From Nonomuraea longispora (lineage in GTDB: Bacteria; Actinomycetota; Actinomycetes; Streptosporangiales; Streptosporangiaceae), in the NCBI RefSeq assembly GCF_004348345.1, contig NZ_SMJZ01000058.1, forward strand, positions 1-44,610: DNA of 44,610 nt, in the 5' to 3' direction. Positions 39,715-44,610 of the stretch are shown piece after piece. The notes under the pieces are model-generated. The model searched no databases, had not been told where the DNA came from, and worked only from the letters and a program-made list of their open reading frames with translations. The first letter of the stretch is position 1, and every line of letters begins with the position of its first letter. A program made the translations under genes and the position numbers.

Positions 39715-40577
39715 CGGCCGCTCCTCGGGTCCAGTACGTCGCGCAGCCCGTCGCCGAGCAGGTTGAAGCCGAGCGTGGCCAGCGCGATCATCAGCCCTGG
39801 CCAGATGGCCAGCCACGGCGCGTCGCTGAGGTACTGCTGCGCGGTCGTCAGCATCACGCCCCACGAGGGGGTCGGCGGCTGCACGCCGAGCCCGAGGAAC
39901 GACAGCGTGGACTCGCCGATGATGGCCGTCGGGATCGCCACCGTGGCCTGCACGATCAGCGGGCTGGCGCAGTTGGGCAGCACGTACCTGAGGATGATGT
40001 GCCCGTCGCCGGCGCCGTCGGCGACGGCCGCGGCCACGTAGTCCATCTCCCTGACCGCCAGCACCTCGCCCCGGGTGATGCGGATGACGGCGGGCAACTG
40101 GGCGAAGCCCAGCGCCAGCACCACGCCCTTCAGCGACGGCCCGATGATCGCCGCCAGGCCCACCGCGAAGACCAGGAAGGGGAAGGCCAGCGTCACGTCC
40201 ACCAGCCGCATCACGACCGGGTCGAGCCAGCGCCGGTAGAAGCCGGCGACCAGCCCGATCGGGATGCCCACGGCCATCGCGAGCAGGGTGGACAGCACCC
40301 CGGCCTGGAGCGACACCTGTGCGCCGTGCGCGATCCTGGCGAACGCGTCCCTGCCCAGGTCGTCGGTGCCCATCAGGTGCGCGGGCGACGGAGGGGCCAG
40401 CGTGGCCAGGTAGTCCTGCGCGGCCGGGTCGCCGACGACCAGCGGCCCCGCCAGGGCCAGCAGGACGAAGCCCACGACCAGCACCAGCCCGGCCATCGGC
40501 ATCGGCCGCCGCCGGAACCGCCGCCACAACCTGCGCCTGCGGGCGGCCCTGCCCGCGGCGACGGCATGCTCAGTCAT
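39711..40577 (-). CDS. Peptide ABC transporter permease (DppC type)
   Basis: The 288-residue protein begins MTEHAVAAGRAARRRRLWRR and has about six membrane helices. It carries the conserved HLMGTDDLGRDAFARIAHGA segment after the first helix and the loop SPLIVQATVAIPTAIIGEST, then LSFLGLGVQPPTPSWG, of the DppC/OppC family. The start overlaps the DppB-type gene by 8 bases. Confidence 0.92.
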   Translation of the reverse strand: MTEHAVAAGRAARRRRLWRRFRRRPMPMAGLVLVVGFVLLALAGPLVVGDPAAQDYLATLAPPSPAHLMGTDDLGRDAFARIAHGAQVSLQAGVLSTLLAMAVGIPIGLVAGFYRRWLDPVVMRLVDVTLAFPFLVFAVGLAAIIGPSLKGVVLALGFAQLPAVIRITRGEVLAVREMDYVAAAVADGAGDGHIILRYVLPNCASPLIVQATVAIPTAIIGESTLSFLGLGVQPPTPSWGVMLTTAQQYLSDAPWLAIWPGLMIALATLGFNLLGDGLRDVLDPRSGR

Positions 40578-41529
40578 GAGAGCCCCCCGACAGCCTGATG
40601 CGCGGGTTGAGGAAGGCGTAGGCGATGTCGACCAGCAGGTTGACGACGACGTAGCCGATCACGGTGATCAGGACGACGGCCTGGATGACCGGGTAGTTCC
40701 TGGTCAGCACCGCGTCCACCGTCAGCTTGCCGAACCCGGGGATCACGAAGATCTGCTCGGTCACCACGGCGCCGCTGATGAGGGCGCCGAGCTGCAGGCC
40801 GAGCACGGTGATGACGGTCGTCAGGCTGTTGCGCAGCGCGTGCGCGCCCACCACCTTCGCCTCCGACAGGCCCTTGGACCGCGCGGTCCTGACGTAGTCC
40901 GCCGACAGCGCGCCCAGCATGGCCGAGCGGGTCTGCCGCATCAGGATGGCCGCGAAGCCGGTGCCGAGCACGAGGGCGGGCAGGATCATGCGCTGCAGGT
41001 TCTCGCCCGGGTCCTGGGTGAACGGCACGTAGCCCGAGGCGGGCAGCACCTGCCAGGTGACCGCGAACAGCAGGATGGCGAGCAGGCCCAGCCAGAAGTG
41101 CGGCACCGACAACCCGGCCAGGCCGAACCCCGTGGCGACGTAGTCGGCGACCTTGCCTCGGCGCACCGCCGCCACGATGCCGGCGCCCACGCCGATGACG
41201 ATCGCGACCAGCATCGCCAGGGCCGACAACTCCAGCGTCACCGGCAGCCGCTCGGCGATGATGTCGATCACCGGGAGCTGGTCCTGCGTGGAGCGGCCGA
41301 AATTGCCGGTCAGGGTCTGGCCGATGTAGTCGACGTACTGTGCGGGCAGCGGCTTGTCCAGGCCGAACTCCTGCCGGATGGCCTCGACCACCTCGGGCGA
41401 GGCCTCCTGCCCCGCCATGACGGTGGCCGGGTCGCCGGGCAGCGCCCTGATCCCCAGGAAGATCAGAACGCTGCCCAGGAACATGACGATCACCGCGGAC
41501 CCGCAGCGCCGGAGGATGAACCAGAGCAT
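40570..41529 (-). CDS. Peptide ABC transporter permease (DppB type)
   Basis: The 319-residue membrane protein begins MLWFILRRCGSAVIVMFLGS, has the FGLDKPLPAQYVDYIGQTLT and GNFGRST segments that follow the first helix in DppB/OppB, and ends near YAFLNPRIRLSGG. The ATG shares one base with the binding-protein stop (TGATG). It forms the channel with the DppC-type permease. Confidence 0.92.
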   Translation of the reverse strand: MLWFILRRCGSAVIVMFLGSVLIFLGIRALPGDPATVMAGQEASPEVVEAIRQEFGLDKPLPAQYVDYIGQTLTGNFGRSTQDQLPVIDIIAERLPVTLELSALAMLVAIVIGVGAGIVAAVRRGKVADYVATGFGLAGLSVPHFWLGLLAILLFAVTWQVLPASGYVPFTQDPGENLQRMILPALVLGTGFAAILMRQTRSAMLGALSADYVRTARSKGLSEAKVVGAHALRNSLTTVITVLGLQLGALISGAVVTEQIFVIPGFGKLTVDAVLTRNYPVIQAVVLITVIGYVVVNLLVDIAYAFLNPRIRLSGGSHD

Positions 41530-43145
41530 CAGGAGGTGAACCCGGCGGTGGCGAAGCGCGGGAGGCCGTCCTTGAAGTACCGGACCCCGGCGACGTCCTT
41601 GTGTGTGCCCAGGTAGTACTTGTTGTGGTAGAGGTACACGATTCCGCGCAGTTCGGCCAGCTTCTTCGTGGCGCTGCTGTAGAGCTCGGTCCGCTTGGCG
41701 GTGTCCGATTCGGCGGCCGCCTCCTTGACCGGGTCGTCGATGCCCGGGTCGGACATGCCGCTGTAGTTGTTGGCGCCGCCGGTGGTGACCATGCCGGTGA
41801 GGTTGCCGTCCGGGTCCACCCGGCCCGACCAGCCGACCAGCATGGCGTCGAAGTCGCCGGCCTTGCCCTGTTCCAGGTTGCTGACGAACTCGCCCGTCTT
41901 CACGCTCACCTCGAAGCCCGCCTCCTTGGCCATCTGCTGGATGACCTGCGCCAGGCGGATGTTGGTGGCGTCGTTGGGCGTGTTGAGGCTCACGGGGACC
42001 GGCGTCGGCACGCCGGAGGCCTGCACGAGCTGCTTGGCCTTGGCGACGTCGCGCTTCGAGCACTGCGGGTCCTGCGTCCGGTAGGGGCTGTCCAGCGGCA
42101 AGGGGGAGCAGTCGGCCTCGTACAGGCCGTTGTAGACGGTCTTGTTGATCACCTCGCGGTCGAGGGACAGCTCGAACGCCTCCCGCAGTTGCGGGCTCTT
42201 GCCCAGTGCCGTGTCCACCGGGCCGGACTTCTCCGTGGCCCCGTTGGCGTTGCCGATGTTGATCGTGACGCCGTAGTAGCCGAGGCCGCCCCCCGCCACG
42301 ACCTTCAGGTTGGGGTCGGCCTGCACACCCTTGACCGTGGTGGTGGCGAGCTGGTCGGCCACGTGCACGTCGCCGGACTTCAGGTTCGCCGCCCGTACGT
42401 TGGGGTCGATGATGATCTTGTAGACGAGCTTGTCGAGCTTGACCTTGGCGGCGTCGTAGTAGTCGGGCGCCTTCTCCAGCACGATCTCGCTGCCGGACGT
42501 ACGGCCGGCGAACTGGAACGGCCCCACGCACACCGGGCTCGCGCCGAAGCTGTCGCCCGCCTCGTCCAGCGCCTTGGGCGACATGATCATGCCGGCGCGG
42601 TCGGCGAGCTGCGAGGTCAGCGGGGTGAACGCCTGCGACAGCGTGAGCTTGACCGTGGCGGGGTCGACCACGGTGACCTTGTCGACCGGGGCGAGGTCGG
42701 CCTTGCGAGCGGACTTCTTCCAGGTGCGGTGCCGGTCGAGCGACTTCTTGACCGCCTCGGCGTCGAACGGCGTACCGTCGTTGAACTTCACGCCTTCACG
42801 CAGCTTGATCGTCACCTCCTTGCCGTCGTCGGAGACCTCCGGCAGCGCTGCGGCCAACTGGGGCACGAGAGCGGAGGCGGCGTCGATGTCGTAGAGCTTC
42901 TCGCACATGTTCGCGAAGACCTCGCGTCCCACCAGGGTGGTCGCGGAGCTCGGGTCGAGTGCGTCGGGGTCGGCGTTGAGCGCGATGTTGAGCGTGCCGC
43001 CAGCCTTGACCGGCCGGTTGTCGGTGGTGGCGTCGGCGATGGAAGGAGGTGCGGCGGGTGTGCCGGTGGATCCGCCTCCGCCGCAGCCCGCCAGGGCCAC
43101 GGGGAGGACGGCGAGCGCCGCGACGAGCCTGGGGGACGGTCTCAT
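41529..43145 (-). CDS. Peptide ABC transporter substrate-binding lipoprotein (SBP family 5)
   Basis: The 538-residue protein begins MRPSPRLVAALAVLPVALAG, followed by Cys in lipobox LAGC, so it is a lipoprotein. The family 5 fold shows LNIALNADPDALDPSSA, the KLREGVKFNDGTPFDAEAVK motif, and REAFELSLDREVINKTVYNG. It leads the operon binding protein - B - C - D - F - ggt, downstream of a gntR gene on the same strand. A TTGTATACAG-type palindrome lies 28 bases before its start. The ligand is likely a gamma-glutamyl or other small peptide, inferred from the co-encoded GGT. Confidence 0.92.
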   Translation of the reverse strand: MRPSPRLVAALAVLPVALAGCGGGGSTGTPAAPPSIADATTDNRPVKAGGTLNIALNADPDALDPSSATTLVGREVFANMCEKLYDIDAASALVPQLAAALPEVSDDGKEVTIKLREGVKFNDGTPFDAEAVKKSLDRHRTWKKSARKADLAPVDKVTVVDPATVKLTLSQAFTPLTSQLADRAGMIMSPKALDEAGDSFGASPVCVGPFQFAGRTSGSEIVLEKAPDYYDAAKVKLDKLVYKIIIDPNVRAANLKSGDVHVADQLATTTVKGVQADPNLKVVAGGGLGYYGVTINIGNANGATEKSGPVDTALGKSPQLREAFELSLDREVINKTVYNGLYEADCSPLPLDSPYRTQDPQCSKRDVAKAKQLVQASGVPTPVPVSLNTPNDATNIRLAQVIQQMAKEAGFEVSVKTGEFVSNLEQGKAGDFDAMLVGWSGRVDPDGNLTGMVTTGGANNYSGMSDPGIDDPVKEAAAESDTAKRTELYSSATKKLAELRGIVYLYHNKYYLGTHKDVAGVRYFKDGLPRFATAGFTS

Positions 43146-43172
43146 GGGGCCTCCGTAGGAACGTTTAGGAGA

Positions 43173-43182
43173 CTGTATACAA
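43173..43182. promoter_or_regulatory. Candidate GntR operator at the peptide ABC promoter
   Basis: CTGTATACAA (TTGTATACAG on the minus strand) contains the central palindrome GTATAC and matches the site upstream of the gntR gene at 9 of 10 positions. FadR-type GntR proteins commonly bind palindromes of this kind. Confidence 0.5.
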
Positions 43183-43191
43183 GACCTGACA

Positions 43192-43210
43192 TTTCATAAG
43201 TGTTTCATAA
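43192..43210. repeat. TTTCATAA direct repeat, 11-bp period, upstream of the peptide ABC promoter
   Basis: TTTCATAA occurs at 43192-43199 and 43203-43210, in the gap between the gntR stop and the binding-protein gene. The one-turn spacing suggests an activator site or an A/T-rich promoter element rather than chance. Confidence 0.4.
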
Positions 43211-43220
43211 CGCTGTGTTG

Positions 43221-43913
43221 TTATCTGACCGTTTTCCAATCGTTCGGGTGTTTCCTAGTACGGCCCACGGCCACCAGGAACGATCTTCGTGCCGCGGCGA
43301 CGTGCGCGATCGCCCTGGCCTGCGCCTCGTCCTCGTCGCCGGCGGCGATGGCTTCGTACATGCTCAGGTGTTCCGACCACGAATGCGGGCCCCGGGCGGC
43401 GGCGGTCTGGCTGAAGACCCACTGCGCCCGCAGCAACATCGGCTTCATCATCAAGCTCAGGTAGGAGTTGCCCGCCGCCTCGCCCACGGCCAGATGAAAG
43501 GCGGTGTTGAGGTCGGCCACCTGCTCAAGGCGCCCGCCGTCCACCGCCTCCCTGGCCCGGTCGAGCACCTGCCGCAGCCGCTCGGCGGAGGACGGGCTGC
43601 GCTTGCGCGCCGCCAGCCGGGCCGCGAGCCCCTCGATCGCCATGCGCACGTCGAAGAGCTCCTCACCCTCCTCCGCGGACAGGCGCGCGACCGTGGCGCC
43701 GAGTCGGGGGACGACCTCGATGAAGCCCTCGGCGGCCAGCACCCGGATGGACTCGCGCACCGGGTTGCGCGAGACGCCGAGCGCGCCGGCCAGCCGGTCC
43801 TCGACCAGCCGTTCACCCTGGGCGAGCTCGCCGGAGAGGATACGGCGCCGCAGTTCCCTGGTGACCTCGTCGCGTAAGGTCCGGTGGGTCGCGCCCAGCG
43901 TCAATTCAGTCAT
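43221..43913 (-). CDS. GntR-family regulator (FadR subfamily)
   Basis: The 230-residue protein has a winged helix (LRDEVTRELRRRILSGELAQ, then GERLVEDRLAGALGVSRNPV; residues about 13-75) and an all-helical FCD domain. The FCD histidine and acidic residues are visible: NTAFHLAVGEAAGNS, SWSEHLSMYEAI and ARAIAHVAAA. FCD domains bind small carboxylic acids, often through a metal. The gene lies 75 bp upstream of the peptide ABC operon. Matching palindromes precede both, so it probably controls the operon and itself, perhaps in response to glutamate, glutathione-like or peptide ligands. Confidence 0.9.
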   Translation of the reverse strand: MTELTLGATHRTLRDEVTRELRRRILSGELAQGERLVEDRLAGALGVSRNPVRESIRVLAAEGFIEVVPRLGATVARLSAEEGEELFDVRMAIEGLAARLAARKRSPSSAERLRQVLDRAREAVDGGRLEQVADLNTAFHLAVGEAAGNSYLSLMMKPMLLRAQWVFSQTAAARGPHSWSEHLSMYEAIAAGDEDEAQARAIAHVAAARRSFLVAVGRTRKHPNDWKTVR

Positions 43914-44202
43914 ATGACGACTTATCGTATACAGCCCGGTCTTTATGGCCCGGCGACCGCCGCGGCGCGGCGCTTCGCGCGCAGGTGAGCCACAGGCCCG
44001 TGCCGTACATCGCCGCCCCGATCAGCATCATCATCACCACGACGGTCGGCCGGCGCAGCCCGGACGGCATGTACGTCGCCGGGAACCACGAGTGCTCCAG
44101 CATCCCGTTGCCGACGAAGACACCACGGCCATTCAGATCCGCGAGAACCCATTTATCGCGCCCGGAGTACGGGCCACCCCACCCCGGAACGCGATCAGGC
44201 AC
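43906..44202 (-). CDS. Small hypothetical membrane protein (uncertain)
   Basis: A GTG-started 98-codon frame has protein-like character: WVLADLNGRGVFVGNGMLEH, then SWFPATYMPSGLRRP and one clear membrane segment (TVVVMMMLIGAAMYGTGLWL). No homologue comes to mind. It would overlap the gntR start by 8 bases and include the candidate gntR operator inside its coding region, and no good ribosome-binding site is visible. It may be a true small gene or a relic. Confidence 0.35.
   Translation of the reverse strand: MPDRVPGWGGPYSGRDKWVLADLNGRGVFVGNGMLEHSWFPATYMPSGLRRPTVVVMMMLIGAAMYGTGLWLTCARSAAPRRSPGHKDRAVYDKSSYD
43925..43934. promoter_or_regulatory. Candidate GntR operator at the gntR promoter
   Basis: TCGTATACAG lies 11 bases upstream of the gntR ATG and matches the minus-strand form of the site at 43173-43182 at 9 of 10 positions. 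This points to autoregulation. Confidence 0.5.
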
Positions 44203-44223
44203 GGCTTCCGAGCCGCGATCGCA

Positions 44224-44610
44224 TCAGGCGCGCAGACGCAGCCCGCGAGGTGTCGGATGGAAACCGGCCGCCTCGAGCGCCGCCGCCAGCGGGGAGTCGA
44301 CGATGGAGCCCCCGTCGGCCCGCTCCACGGTCAGCTTGCCCAGCGCGCCGTCGCGTACGGCCAGTGCCAGGGCGTCGACGGCCGGCTGCAGGCGTTCGTC
44401 GTCGGAGAACGACAGCAGCGTCTTGCCGCCTCGCTCGACGTACAGCACCAGATGGCCGTCCACCAGGACCACCAGGGACCCGGCCTTCCTGCCCGGTTTG
44501 TGCCCGACGTCGCCGGGATGCTGGGGCCAGGGGAGCGCGGCGCCGTACGGGTTGGCCGGGTCGGCGGCGGCCAGCACCACGGCCCGCCGCCCGGCGTCCC
44601 CGGATCGCCC
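44224..44610 (-). CDS. lhr: C-terminal end of an Lhr-type ATP-dependent helicase
   Basis: The frame is open to the window edge and encodes about 128 residues, ending HPTPRGLRLRA. Segments such as LAAADPANPYGAALPWP, RKAGSLVVLVDGHLVLYVER, GGKTLLSF and LEAAGFHPTPRGLRLR are characteristic of the C-terminus of long bacterial Lhr helicases (about 1500 residues). The DEAD/helicase motifs lie outside the window. In many actinobacteria lhr and nei lie side by side on the same strand as a repair pair; here they are on the same strand but 20.4 kb apart. Confidence 0.8.
   Translation of the reverse strand, partial: GRSGDAGRRAVVLAAADPANPYGAALPWPQHPGDVGHKPGRKAGSLVVLVDGHLVLYVERGGKTLLSFSDDERLQPAVDALALAVRDGALGKLTVERADGGSIVDSPLAAALEAAGFHPTPRGLRLRA

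Noticed and set aside
1..44610. CRISPR arrays, rRNA or tRNA genes, prophage
   Set aside because: I saw no regular repeat-spacer series, no tRNA-like folds and no phage structural genes anywhere in the window.

Overview
The window is high-GC DNA from a mycelial actinomycete. The codon use, the frequent GTG starts, the MsiK-style sugar ABC operons without an ATPase, the large SpoIIE-type phosphatase and the order ftsK - RodZ-like - rimO - pgsA - cinA - clgR - nei all fit the Streptomyces/Streptosporangiales group. A Nonomuraea/Streptosporangium-like host is my best guess (inference; no rRNA gene is present).

Left edge (1-1.6 kb): the tail of an unidentified gene, a decayed IS5-family transposase, a small secreted protein, and about 600 bp with no convincing gene.

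Uronate/aldarate block (1.6-13.8 kb): uronate dehydrogenase (udh), glucarate dehydratase (gudD), 5-dehydro-4-deoxyglucarate dehydratase (kdgD) and alpha-ketoglutarate semialdehyde dehydrogenase form an oxidative route from hexuronates to 2-oxoglutarate. They sit with a sugar ABC transporter (binding protein plus two permeases, no ATPase), an IclR regulator, a LacI regulator, an aldose 1-epimerase and a TIM-barrel, glycosidase-like protein that overlaps gudD. A 16-bp near-palindrome recurs in the gudD/dehydrogenase, iclR-kdgD and binding-protein/udh promoters and probably marks the IclR regulon.

Core chromosomal block (13.8-23.8 kb): a SpoIIE-type phosphatase with an N-terminal anti-sigma kinase domain faces ftsK. 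Then come a RodZ-like protein, rimO, pgsA and cinA, clgR with a ClgR-like box, and a Nei-type glycosylase. The end of an Lhr-type helicase lies at the right edge. nei and lhr are normally neighbours in actinobacteria, so the 20 kb between them looks like an insertion.

Accessory block between nei and lhr (23.8-44.2 kb): a broken protein-kinase gene and a long hairpin at the left junction; a TetR/MFS pair; a cysteine-free Rrf2 regulator; two paralogous ROK regulators flanking a NagZ-like GH3 hexosaminidase and a sugar ABC operon; a VanX-type D-Ala-D-Ala dipeptidase; a YbdK-type carboxylate-amine ligase; and a GntR regulator followed by a complete peptide ABC transporter and a cytoplasmic gamma-glutamyltransferase. 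Together the activities suggest salvage of cell-wall amino sugars and peptides. This reading is inferred from gene content and has not been shown.
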